Source: Gammaproteobacteria bacterium (GTDB lineage Bacteria; Pseudomonadota; Gammaproteobacteria; Xanthomonadales; Wenzhouxiangellaceae). From it: a DNA stretch of 64,000 nucleotides. The translations under genes and the position numbers were made by a program. The notes beneath the pieces were generated by a model that saw only the letters and a program-made list of their open reading frames with translations, was not told the origin of the DNA and ran no database searches. Positions 16,821 through 24,276 of the stretch are shown here, one piece after another. The DNA lies in contig PXBD01000059.1 of the NCBI GenBank assembly GCA_003565625.1, positions 45,138-109,137 of the forward strand. The letters run 5' to 3'. The stretch's first letter is position 1. Each line of letters begins with the position of its first letter.

Positions 16821-18716
16821 ATGCCGGACATGTCTTTGATGTCTCTCAAGCAAATCGAGTTCAGTGTCGGCGGCCCCCTGCTGCTCGACGGCGTCGATCT
16901 GGAAATCGAGCGCGGCGAACGCATCGCCCTGGTGGGGCGCAACGGTACCGGCAAATCCACCCTGCTGCGCCTGCTCGATGGCACGCTGACGCCCGATGAC
17001 GGGCGCATCATCAGTAGTACCGGCACTCGGATCGCCCGTTTACAGCAGGAAGTGCCGGCCAGCGCCACGGGCAGCGTATTCGACCAGGTCGCCGCCGGAC
17101 TCGGTGCGCTGGGCCAGTTGCTGAGCGACTACCATGCGACCAGCCAGGGCGAGCCCGACACCGCCCGGCTGGCCGAGCTGCAGGCCCGCATCGAGGCCGC
17201 CGGCGGCTGGGACCTGGAGCAGCAGGTCGAACGGGTGCTGGCGCAGCTGGAACTCGACGGCGAAATACCGTTCGAGCAACTCTCGGGCGGGCTCAAGCGC
17301 CGCGTGCTGCTGGGCCGGGCCCTGGTCTGCAAGCCCGACGTGCTGCTGCTGGATGAGCCGACCAACCACCTCGACATTGAAGCCATCGAGTGGCTGGAGG
17401 GTTTCCTCAGCCAGCTGCCGGCGGCCCTGGTGTTTGTCACCCACGACCGCCGCTTTCTGCAGAAACTGGCCACCCGCATCATCGAGCTCGATCGCGGTCA
17501 GCTGACCTCCTGGCCGGGCGACTGGAACAACTACCTGCGCCGGGTCGCCGAACGCCAGCACGCCGAAGACCTGGAAAACCAACGCTTCGACAAGCGCCTG
17601 GCCGAAGAAGAGGTGTGGATTCGCCAGGGCATCAAGGCGCGCCGGACGCGCAACGAGGGCCGGGTGCGGGCGCTGAAGAAAATGCGCAGCGAACGGGCCG
17701 AACGGCGCGAGCGCATGAGTTCGGTCAACATGCGCGTCAGCCACGCCGCGCCCTCGGGCAAGAAGGTCATCACCGTCGAGGACCTGCGCTTTGCCTGGGG
17801 CGAGAAGCCCATTGTTGACGGTTTGTCCACCACCATTGTTCGCGGCGACCGGATCGGCCTGATTGGCCCCAACGGATCCGGCAAGTCGACCCTGATCCAG
17901 CTGCTGCTCGGCCAGCTCGAGCCCGACAGCGGCGAAGTCAAGCTTGGCACCAGCCTCGAGATCGCCTACTTCGACCAGCAGCGCGCCGTGCTCCGGGACG
18001 ACTGGAGCGTGGCCGACAACGTCGCCGAGGGCCGCGACTTTGTCGAAATCAACGGGCAATCCAAACACATCATCGGCTACCTGCAGGATTTTCTGTTCAC
18101 CCCGGAGCGGGCGCGCGCGCCGATCACCAAGCTCTCCGGCGGCGAGCGCAACCGCCTGCTGCTGGCGCGCCTGTTCGCCAGGCCCTCCAACCTGCTGGTG
18201 ATGGACGAACCGACCAACGACCTGGACCTGGAAACCCTGGAACTGCTCGAAGAACTGCTGCTGGACTATCCCGGCACGCTATTGCTGGTCAGCCACGACC
18301 GCGACTTCCTCGACAACGTCGTCACCTCCACCCTGGTGATGGAAGGCCAGGGCCGCGTTGGTGAGTACGTCGGCGGCTACAACGACTGGCTGCGCCAGCG
18401 CCGTGACCCGAGCGCAGATGACCAGCCGGAAGCTCCGGTTACCGCTGCGCACACCAAACAGGCAGCCAGCCCCGCGCCGGCACCCCACCCGGCCAAGCTC
18501 AGCTACAAGCTGCAGCGAGAACTCGAGCAGCTGCCGGCCCGGGTCGAAGCCCTGGAAGGAGAGATCGAAACCCTGGGCAAGCGCATGAACGACCCGGACT
18601 TCTTCCGCAGCGACCCGGAAGAGCTCGCCCGCGCCGGCCAGACCCTCAGCCGCCTGCAATCCGAGCTGGACGCGGCCTACGCGCGCTGGGAGGCGCTGGA
18701 AAGCGGCACGGGCTGA
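16821..18716 (+). CDS. uup: ABC-F ATPase Uup
   Basis: A 631-residue soluble ABC-F protein with two ATPase domains. The first has Walker A GRNGTGKST, signature LSGG and Walker B LLLDEPTNHLD. The second has GPNGSGKST, LSGGERNR and VMDEPTNDLD. A charged coiled-coil linker joins them, and a C-terminal coiled coil after residue 550 (ELEQLPARVEALEGEIETL) is the Uup-type DNA-binding tail. Uup affects precise excision of transposons and ribosome function. The start may be ATG 16821 or the internal ATG at 16830. The last codons and following bases are duplicated downstream around toxin-antitoxin modules. Confidence 0.92.
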   Translation: MPDMSLMSLKQIEFSVGGPLLLDGVDLEIERGERIALVGRNGTGKSTLLRLLDGTLTPDDGRIISSTGTRIARLQQEVPASATGSVFDQVAAGLGALGQLLSDYHATSQGEPDTARLAELQARIEAAGGWDLEQQVERVLAQLELDGEIPFEQLSGGLKRRVLLGRALVCKPDVLLLDEPTNHLDIEAIEWLEGFLSQLPAALVFVTHDRRFLQKLATRIIELDRGQLTSWPGDWNNYLRRVAERQHAEDLENQRFDKRLAEEEVWIRQGIKARRTRNEGRVRALKKMRSERAERRERMSSVNMRVSHAAPSGKKVITVEDLRFAWGEKPIVDGLSTTIVRGDRIGLIGPNGSGKSTLIQLLLGQLEPDSGEVKLGTSLEIAYFDQQRAVLRDDWSVADNVAEGRDFVEINGQSKHIIGYLQDFLFTPERARAPITKLSGGERNRLLLARLFARPSNLLVMDEPTNDLDLETLELLEELLLDYPGTLLLVSHDRDFLDNVVTSTLVMEGQGRVGEYVGGYNDWLRQRRDPSADDQPEAPVTAAHTKQAASPAPAPHPAKLSYKLQRELEQLPARVEALEGEIETLGKRMNDPDFFRSDPEELARAGQTLSRLQSELDAAYARWEALESGTG

Positions 18717-18736
18717 TCAGTCCGAACCCGCGCCCA
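18668..18736 (+). repeat. Direct repeat copy R1: 3' end of uup
   Basis: A 69-base stretch covering the last codons of uup, its stop codon and 20 following bases. It recurs at 19455-19523 with two mismatches (T to C and C to A). Confidence 0.9.
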
Positions 18737-18819
18737 CCCGTTCGACCAGTTTTTTCCGCAGATTGATGACAATTCTGGCCCCGGACGGGCCGTCAATGCC
18801 TTGCACGGCATTCCCGGAT

Positions 18820-19191
18820 TCACGCATCCGGCGCGTAGGCCAACCTCAACCGCTCCGCCGCCTCGCGGAGACGGTGGTCGTGCGTCCATAATCCGGCGTC
18901 CGCTGCGAGCGCAACGGCGGCCAGCAGGTGAGCATCGACGAAACCGATGCCCTTGCCCATGAGCCGGTTCGACTCGATGAACGCCATGACTTCAGTGTCG
19001 GATGCCTGCGGCGCGTCGGGGAGTCCAGACAGCAGTTGGAGCGTTTGCCGGCGGTCCCGGAGATTGCCGCAGGCGATTTCACCCAGGACGAACGGGGGCA
19101 TCAGCACCCGGTTTTTGTCCAGCAGAGCGGAGAGGACTGGCACGCCGGTTCGAAGATGATCAATCCAGACCGAGGTGTCGACCAAGATCAC
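18820..19191 (-). CDS. vapC: VapC-type PIN-domain ribonuclease toxin (module 1)
   Basis: A 123-residue PIN-domain protein. The acidic metal-binding residues are present: Asp5 (VDTSVWID), Glu38 (LGEIACG), Asp86 (GFVDAHLLAA) and Asp105 (LWTHDHRL). VapC toxins cut specific RNAs such as initiator tRNA or 23S rRNA when not bound by antitoxin. The start overlaps the end of the vapB gene by 4 bases, the usual antitoxin-first order. The module sits between two copies of the uup 3' end. Confidence 0.92.
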   Translation of the reverse strand: MILVDTSVWIDHLRTGVPVLSALLDKNRVLMPPFVLGEIACGNLRDRRQTLQLLSGLPDAPQASDTEVMAFIESNRLMGKGIGFVDAHLLAAVALAADAGLWTHDHRLREAAERLRLAYAPDA

Positions 19192-19385
19192 TTGGCTTCG
19201 GTCTGTCGGCGCGGGATTGTAGACAGTTGCGGCTGGGAACCGCCAAGTCGCGCGAGACGCCTGGCGCTTTCGCGCTCGATCAGGGCCCGAATGCCCTCAT
19301 TGACCAGGGCAGCTCGTTCGGTGATGCCGGACAGGCGTTGCGCTTTCTCCAGCAGTTCATCATCCAGGTTGACGGTGGTTCTCAC
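19188..19385 (-). CDS. vapB: VapB-type antitoxin (module 1)
   Basis: A 65-residue antitoxin with a ribbon-helix-helix start (RTTVNLDDELLEKAQRLSG), followed by a charged tail that should bind the VapC groove. The start is GTG at 19385. It would neutralise the adjacent toxin and repress its own promoter. A perfect 12-base palindrome upstream (19420-19431) is a plausible operator. Confidence 0.88.
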   Translation of the reverse strand: MRTTVNLDDELLEKAQRLSGITERAALVNEGIRALIERESARRLARLGGSQPQLSTIPRRQTEAK

Positions 19386-19419
19386 GGCCGGCTCTCCATC
19401 AGAGTGGCGGTTCAGTTTA

Positions 19420-19431
19420 CATCAATTGATG
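19420..19431. promoter_or_regulatory. Palindromic operator candidate of vapBC module 1
   Basis: CATCAATTGATG is a perfect palindrome 35 bases upstream of the vapB start, inside a locally AT-rich stretch. Ribbon-helix-helix antitoxins bind such short palindromes in their own promoter. Confidence 0.5.
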
Positions 19432-19454
19432 CTTTTTTTGATGGTAGAAACCCA

Positions 19455-19523
19455 GGACGCGGCCTACGCGCGCTGGGAGGCGCCGGAAAGCGGAACGGGC
19501 TGATCAGTCCGAACCCGCGCCCA
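19455..19523 (+). repeat. Direct repeat copy R2: duplicated 3' end of uup
   Basis: Copy of R1 (18668-18736) with 67 of 69 bases identical. It still contains the codons for the last residues of uup and the stop, but no upstream gene body, and separates the two toxin-antitoxin modules. Confidence 0.9.
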
Positions 19524-19594
19524 TGAGTTCTACACTTCGATCCGAAATCTGCTCGTTCGGTGCCTGGGAACCGGAATCGTTGCCCGTTGCCAGG

Positions 19595-20026
19595 TCAGTT
19601 CGGTGCGCGAACCCTCAGCCGGCCGGCGGCGGCGCGCCGAAAGTGATTGACGTTCCAGGTCACGATTTCTGTCGCACCAGCGGCGAGCGCGGATTGGACA
19701 ATCACTGCGTCGTACACGGCGCCGCCCATCATTTCAGCCTCTGCGATCTGCTCGATCAGTGACCAGATTTGCTCCGGCGCCGGAGCGGTGACCCAAGCGC
19801 GAAAAGAGCCGTCGAGCAGGTCTCGGGCATCTTTGGGGCAAAGTCGGTGCGGAGCAGGAAGGCGAGTAATCACGGAATAGCTCTCGAGCAACGCATGCGC
19901 GGGTATGATGCCTGCCGTATCGTTTGCAGCCAGTCGCTCGACCTCCTGATACGAAGCGGGATGATGCTCATGCCAGGCCAGTACCGCAGCGATCAGTACA
20001 CTGCTGTCGAGCGCAACTGCCATCAA
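19595..20026 (-). CDS. vapC: PIN-domain ribonuclease toxin (module 2)
   Basis: A 143-residue PIN-domain protein, only distantly similar to the toxin of module 1. Acidic residues Asp7 (LDSSVLIA), Glu48 (LLESYSVI) and Asp106 (VYDAVIVQ) are kept, while the fourth position reads asparagine (TWNVNHF), as in many VapC relatives. The start overlaps the end of the AbrB-type antitoxin gene by 4 bases. The two modules are therefore independent systems rather than a tandem duplication. Confidence 0.88.
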   Translation of the reverse strand: MMAVALDSSVLIAAVLAWHEHHPASYQEVERLAANDTAGIIPAHALLESYSVITRLPAPHRLCPKDARDLLDGSFRAWVTAPAPEQIWSLIEQIAEAEMMGGAVYDAVIVQSALAAGATEIVTWNVNHFRRAAAGRLRVRAPN

Positions 20027-20295
20027 CCTTGATCATCACGCCGGCGCGTGGTTTCCAGCGTCTGCCGGACTTCAGCGGCGGTCAGCGAAGCGCCTTCATC
20101 CTTGGGTTCGGCCACCAGAATACTGCCGCGGCGCCGGATATTGACCGCTCTGGGCGCCGGCTCAATTTCGACCACGCCCTCGCGCAGACGAATTTGCAGC
20201 CGAGTTCCCGGCTCCAGAGCCGCTTGCATGCGCAGCGACTTGGGGATCACAATTCGGCCAGCTCGATCAATGGTGGTATGAATGTCATTTTTCAT
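20023..20295 (-). CDS. AbrB/MazE-type antitoxin (module 2)
   Basis: A 90-residue protein with a swapped-hairpin AbrB DNA-binding domain at its N-terminus (TTIDRAGRIVIPKSLRMQAAL and EPGTRLQIRLREG), followed by a toxin-binding tail. It is encoded just ahead of the PIN toxin with a 4-base overlap. ATG at 20295 is used; a second in-frame ATG does not fit the domain. Two direct TACCATT repeats lie at and just upstream of the start codon. Confidence 0.87.
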   Translation of the reverse strand: MKNDIHTTIDRAGRIVIPKSLRMQAALEPGTRLQIRLREGVVEIEPAPRAVNIRRRGSILVAEPKDEGASLTAAEVRQTLETTRRRDDQG

Positions 20296-20313
20296 ACCAT
20301 TGATACTACCATT
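20295..20313. promoter_or_regulatory. Direct-repeat operator candidate of toxin-antitoxin module 2
   Basis: TACCATT occurs at 20295-20301 and 20307-20313, 12 bases apart, overlapping the antitoxin start region. AbrB-type antitoxins often bind such repeats to autoregulate. The assignment is inferred from position. Confidence 0.4.
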
Positions 20314-20327
20314 CTTTTACCGGGCGA

Positions 20328-20345
20328 AAAGCGGAACGGGCTGAT
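20328..20345 (+). repeat. Direct repeat copy R3: 18-base remnant of the uup 3' end
   Basis: Eighteen bases identical to 19487-19504 inside R2. It shares the A that distinguishes R2 from R1, so it derives from or gave rise to R2 rather than R1. It closes module 2 on the right. Confidence 0.7.
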
Positions 20346-20436
20346 GCCGTATATACTTCAATTACTACTACCCGCTCGCGCCAACCCGGCGCGTCTGGAC
20401 GGATGATTTCTGCCCACTACCGGACAACCTGACCCG

Positions 20437-21605
20437 ATGAAGCATGCACCGGCATCTGCCCTGCTCTGGATCTGCCTGACGATACTGGCTGCGGGGTGTT
20501 CGCCCGTCGATCCGCCCGCCGCGGAGTTCTCCGGCATCACGCGCACGGCCGCGGAGATCCTGGGTGACCCTCACTTCCAGGCCATTTCCTACGGCGGCTA
20601 CCGGGAAACAACGCGCGATATCCAGCCGATGATCCCGATTTCGAGATGTACGTAATGCTTGGGGCCTGGATCGATGCAAAGCATGCCTGGACCGATGAGC
20701 CGGAACGCATTCGCGACCAGGATGCACCGCGCAACGAGCGCGAGATTGCCCGGGCGGTGGAACTGGCCCAGCAGTATCCCGAGATCGTCAAGATCATCGC
20801 CGTCGGTAACGAGGCGATGGTGCACTGGGCCGCCGAGTACTACGTCGAACCCCAGATCATCCTCAACTGGGTCAATCACCTGCAGGAACTCAAGGCCCAG
20901 GGCGAGCTCCCTGCAACCCTCTGGATCACCTCGTCCGACGACTTCGCCTCCTGGGGCGGTGGCGGCAGCGAATACCACACCGAAGCGCTCAATGCGCTGA
21001 TCGAGGCGGTGGACTTCATCTCCCTGCACACCTATCCGATGCACAACACCCACTACAACCCGGAGTTCTGGGGCGTGCGCGACGAGGAAGAAGGCTTGAG
21101 CGACCTGGAGAAGATCCACAACGCCATGGATCGCTCACTGGCGCTGGCCCAGGCTCACTACCAGGCCGTGGTCGACTACATGCACAGCATCCGCGCAGAC
21201 AAACCCGTACATATCGGCGAGACCGGCTGGGCCACCATTTCCAACGAGTTTTACGGCGAAGGCGGCGCCAACGCAATCGATGAGTACAAGTCCGGGCTCT
21301 ACTATCACGCAATTCGCGACTGGTCCGACGCTAACAACATCAGCGTGTTTTACTTCGAAGCCTTCGACGAACCCTGGAAAGATGCAGCCAACCCCCTGGG
21401 CTCGGAAAACCATTTCGGCCTGATCAACCTCCAGGCCGAGGCCAAGTACCCGCTGTGGGACCTGGTGGACGCAGGCATCTTCGATGGCCTGAGCCGCGAC
21501 GGCCAGCCGATTACCAAGACCTACGGCGGCGATCTCGAGGCGCTGATGGAAGATGTGCTGGTCCCGCCAACCGACCGTGAGATTCAGGCCAGGCGCCAGC
21601 AGTAA
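20437..21605 (+). pseudogene. GH17-like beta-glucanase lipoprotein gene with internal deletion
   Basis: The first part (20437-20655) encodes a lipoprotein signal with lipobox LAAGC followed by AISYGGYRETTRDIQP, the usual N-terminal block of glycoside hydrolase family 17-like proteins. The second part (from about 20625) continues in another frame with DPDFEMYVMLGAWID and runs to 21605. It contains the acid/base motif VGNEAM and the nucleophile motif GETGWAT, both intact. The family segment between the two blocks (roughly 40-50 residues, including RTYN) is missing, and the frame shifts at the junction near 20622-20630. A restart at ATG 20646 could still give a cytoplasmic fragment. Intact relatives act on beta-1,3-glucans such as laminarin. 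Confidence 0.75.
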
Positions 21606-21687
21606 AAGCAGCAAACTCTCGGCTGCTTGTTGCAGTTTCAATTCGGTGCGCGAACCTTAGCGCTTTCCGGGCCTATCCGAACGCCGC

Positions 21688-22911
21688 TCAGTCCCGCCCG
21701 GCGAAGCCCCGAATCCCCGGCACGGCCAGCGTGGGCACGAGCGTTGCGTACAACACCATCGCCAGGCCGAGCGTAAGCAGCGAAACGCCCAGCCCCAGCA
21801 ACCAGCCCAGCAGCACCGGCCCCAGCGCGGTGCTGACCACCATCACCGCGGCATAGACCCCGCGGATCATGCCCAGCTGGGCGGTACCGAACAGCTCGAC
21901 CCAGACCGCGCCGCTGATCACGCCGTTCAGGCCGGCGGTCATCCCTAAGCCGGCAAACAACAACCATAGGGCCGGCCCCGACGGCAGCAGCCCGAGACCC
22001 AGCATTCCAATAGCGGCCGGGATCAGGGCAAAACGCAGCAGCCAGCGGGCGCTGAAGCGGTCGATCAGGCGGCCGCCGGAAAACGCCATCAGCGCCTGGG
22101 CGGCGGCAAACAGCACGAACCCGCGCGCGATGTCGGCCCGCTGCCAGGCCAGCAGCTCGGCCAGGGTGCCCTGGTGCAAAAACACGGCAGTGATCAACAC
22201 CGGCGGCAACAACACGATGCACAGCACGCGCAAAAAACCGCCGTGGAGGAACAAGCGGTGACGCTTCATGGCCGGCTCCGGCGTCGGGCTGCCCTCACCC
22301 GCCGGCGCCTCAGGCGCCGGCAGCGGCCGCGCCAGGGCGTACAGCAGCGGCATGGCCACCAGCAGCAAGACCGCCGACACCAGCAGCCACAGCTGCTGCC
22401 AGCGGACCAGATCCAGCGCCAGGGCCACGATCAGGGGAAAACTGGCCTCGCCCAGGATAAAACCGTAGGAGGCCATCGCGACGGCCCGGCCGCGGCGGCG
22501 GCGGGCATAGCGTGCTGCCGCAACCACGGCCAGGTGCCCGCTCAGGCCCTGCCCGCCCAGGCGCAGCAGAAACAAGCCCAGCACCAGCATCCAGACCGGG
22601 CCGGCGAGACCAATCAACGCAGCCCCGGTTGCCAGCAGGAGCGTGCTGAGGATGATGGCCCGGCGCAGCAGCCAGTGATCGGCAATCCCGCCCAGCCAGA
22701 ACATCAGCAGGCCGCTGGTCAGCGTGGCACCGCCGTAGAGGGCGCCGAGGGCCGCCTCGCTCAGGCCGAAATCGGCACGGAAATCGGCCCCGAACAGGCC
22801 AATGAAGAAGGTCTGGCCGACGCTGGAAACCAGTGCCGCACACAGGGCAAAGCGGCCGGCCGGGGGCAGACCGCGCGGGGCCGTGCTCACGCCACTGGCG
22901 GCCGAAACCAC
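21688..22911 (-). CDS. Major facilitator superfamily (MFS) transporter
   Basis: A 407-residue inner-membrane protein with 12 predicted hydrophobic segments in two halves, separated by a charged loop rich in Pro/Glu (residues about 200-220). The loop between TM2 and TM3 carries GGIADHWLLRRA, a variant of the MFS motif A. Substrate cannot be told. The start is GTG at 22911, directly after the hslR stop; a GTG about 20 bases further in is possible. It is probably co-transcribed with hslR. Confidence 0.8.
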   Translation of the reverse strand: MVSAASGVSTAPRGLPPAGRFALCAALVSSVGQTFFIGLFGADFRADFGLSEAALGALYGGATLTSGLLMFWLGGIADHWLLRRAIILSTLLLATGAALIGLAGPVWMLVLGLFLLRLGGQGLSGHLAVVAAARYARRRRGRAVAMASYGFILGEASFPLIVALALDLVRWQQLWLLVSAVLLLVAMPLLYALARPLPAPEAPAGEGSPTPEPAMKRHRLFLHGGFLRVLCIVLLPPVLITAVFLHQGTLAELLAWQRADIARGFVLFAAAQALMAFSGGRLIDRFSARWLLRFALIPAAIGMLGLGLLPSGPALWLLFAGLGMTAGLNGVISGAVWVELFGTAQLGMIRGVYAAVMVVSTALGPVLLGWLLGLGVSLLTLGLAMVLYATLVPTLAVPGIRGFAGRD

Positions 22912-23298
22912 TCAGTCACCGCGCAAAATGTTGCGAATAGCCCGGCGCTGGCGCCGATCCGGCCGCCGCCCCGGATCACCGGGTTCGCCCCCGCGCTCGC
23001 GCCGATCAGCCTTGAGGGCCTCACGTCGGGCCACGCTGGCTTCGGTTTCGCGATACATGGCCTGGGCCAGCGGCGCCGAGACGCGCTGGTCGCCGACGCT
23101 CAAAACCTCGACTTCAAACACCAACTCGCCCTTGCCGATTTGCAGTCGATCGCCCGGACGGACCAGGCGCGAGGCCTTGGGCTTGGTCCCGTTGATTTCC
23201 ACCCGGCCACCCTTGATCGCCTGCTGGGCGAGCGCCCGGGTCTTGAAAAACCGCGTCGCCCACAGCCACTTGTCGAGCCTGACTGCGGTGTCAGTCAT
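22912..23298 (-). CDS. hslR: Ribosome-associated heat shock protein Hsp15
   Basis: A 128-residue S4-domain RNA-binding protein. The S4 fold is seen in VRLDKWLWATRFFKTRALA, GGRVEINGTKPKASRLVRPGD and LQIGKG, followed by a basic tail (RRPDRRQRRAIRN) typical of Hsp15. It binds stalled 50S subunits carrying peptidyl-tRNA and helps recycle them. The ATG at 23298 starts the S4 domain. No Shine-Dalgarno sequence is visible, because an extragenic 10-base-periodic repeat lies 7 bases upstream; the longer upstream frame is just this repeat. Confidence 0.88.
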   Translation of the reverse strand: MTDTAVRLDKWLWATRFFKTRALAQQAIKGGRVEINGTKPKASRLVRPGDRLQIGKGELVFEVEVLSVGDQRVSAPLAQAMYRETEASVARREALKADRRERGGEPGDPGRRPDRRQRRAIRNILRGD

Positions 23299-23305
23299 TT
23301 GAAAC

Positions 23306-23458
23306 CGCGGATGAACGCGGATGAACGCGGATAAAAAAGCCGGAAAGAAAGCGGTGCTCGCCAAGGGCTCCACGCCAACGCTCAGCCACCCGCTGCCCGA
23401 TTGCATGCCTCATGAGGAAAAATCTGCGTCCATCTGCGTCCATCTGCGGTAAAAAATA
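23306..23458. repeat. Paired 10-base-periodic extragenic repeats (site 1)
   Basis: At 23306-23337 a GCGGATGAAC unit is repeated about three times in direct order. At 23422-23458 the related unit appears inverted (CATCTGCGTC three times, then GGTAAAAAA). About 84 bases lie between them. The same pair layout occurs at 50711-50858. This gap between hslR and the channel gene shows no gene. Confidence 0.75.
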
Positions 23459-23471
23459 AACCAATCCCGAC

Positions 23472-24260
23472 TCACTGCCGCGTTTTCTCCAGCCGCTCCA
23501 GGCGCTCGTTGATCTGGCGCAACTCATTCAGCAGGGACTCATGCTGCTCGGCCTCTTCGTCGTGGTGGATCGACTGGGTGGCGGTGACGATGATCGCGAT
23601 GAACAGGTTCAGCACCATGAAGCTCGAGATCAGGATGAAGGGCACAAAGTAGATCCAGATCAGCGGGTAGGCCTCCATCATCGGTCGGGCCACGCCGGTC
23701 GACCAGGACTCCAGGGTCATGATCTGAAACAGCGAAAACAGGCTCAGGCCCAGGTTGCCCCAGTACTCCGGGAAGTCCTCGGCAAACAGCATCGTGCCCA
23801 TGACGGCAAAGATGTAGAACACCAGCACCAGCAGCAGCGCGGTCCAGCCAATACCCGGCAGGGCGCGCAGCAGCGCCTCGATGATGGCGCGCAGTTTCGG
23901 CACCTGCGAAAGCAGCCGCAGCACGCGCAAAATGCGCAAGGCCCGCAGGATCTCGAACGGGCCGGCGGCCGGCACCAAGGCAATACCGACAATGAAAAAA
24001 TCGAACACGTTCCAGCCCGTGCGGAAAAAGCGCGGGCCAAAGGCGACCAGCTTGAGCAGGATTTCGACCACGAACACGGCCAGGATGGCCTTGTTGGCGG
24101 CCAGCAGCGCGCCGCCTGCCGCCGCCATCACCGTCGATGAAGTTTCCAGCCCCAGGATGATCGCGTTGATCACGATCAGGGTGATGATGAAACGGGTGAC
24201 GGCCGGACCTTCGACCCAGCCGCCCAATCGCCCGCGCCAGCCCTTCGCGGCCTGCTCCAT
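23472..24260 (-). CDS. Bacterial voltage-gated sodium channel (NavBac type)
   Basis: A 262-residue, six-segment channel subunit that would assemble as a tetramer. S4 has arginines every third residue (Arg106, 109, 112, 115 in RALRILRVLRLL). The pore loop carries the sodium-selectivity motif TLESWS with Glu184, nearly the NaChBac filter TLESWAS. S6 (FMVLNLFIAIIVTATQ) leads into a C-terminal coiled coil (LLNELRQINERLERLE). ATG at 24260 is used; GTG at 24269 is the alternative and would overlap less with the htpG end. Such channels occur in marine and alkaliphilic bacteria and influence motility and chemotaxis. Confidence 0.88.
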   Translation of the reverse strand: MEQAAKGWRGRLGGWVEGPAVTRFIITLIVINAIILGLETSSTVMAAAGGALLAANKAILAVFVVEILLKLVAFGPRFFRTGWNVFDFFIVGIALVPAAGPFEILRALRILRVLRLLSQVPKLRAIIEALLRALPGIGWTALLLVLVFYIFAVMGTMLFAEDFPEYWGNLGLSLFSLFQIMTLESWSTGVARPMMEAYPLIWIYFVPFILISSFMVLNLFIAIIVTATQSIHHDEEAEQHESLLNELRQINERLERLEKTRQ

Positions 24261-24276
24261 CAGGCCCACCGAAGCA

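Larger units (their letters stand above)
18668..20345. mobile_element. Putative toxin-antitoxin cassette array at the uup 3' end
   Basis: Two compact toxin-antitoxin units (about 720 and 800 bases) each lie between copies of the uup 3' end: R1 (69 bases), R2 (69 bases, 67 identical) and R3 (18 bases). No transposase, integrase or terminal inverted repeats were seen. The layout resembles target-site or attachment-site duplication after insertion into the end of a gene, which leaves the host gene intact. The call as a mobile unit is inference. Confidence 0.5.

Noticed and set aside
18668..20345. dif/XerCD-type sites flanking the toxin-antitoxin modules
   Set aside because: The repeats do not resemble the palindromic 28-base dif consensus; they are copies of the uup gene end.
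20646..21605. Independent intact glucanase gene starting at 20646
   Set aside because: It lacks the export signal and the first part of the barrel; the preceding short frame encodes exactly those parts, so one broken gene fits better.
22174..23334. Open frame of 386 codons on the + strand
   Set aside because: Gln/Arg-rich translation antisense to the MFS transporter and hslR, with no family features.
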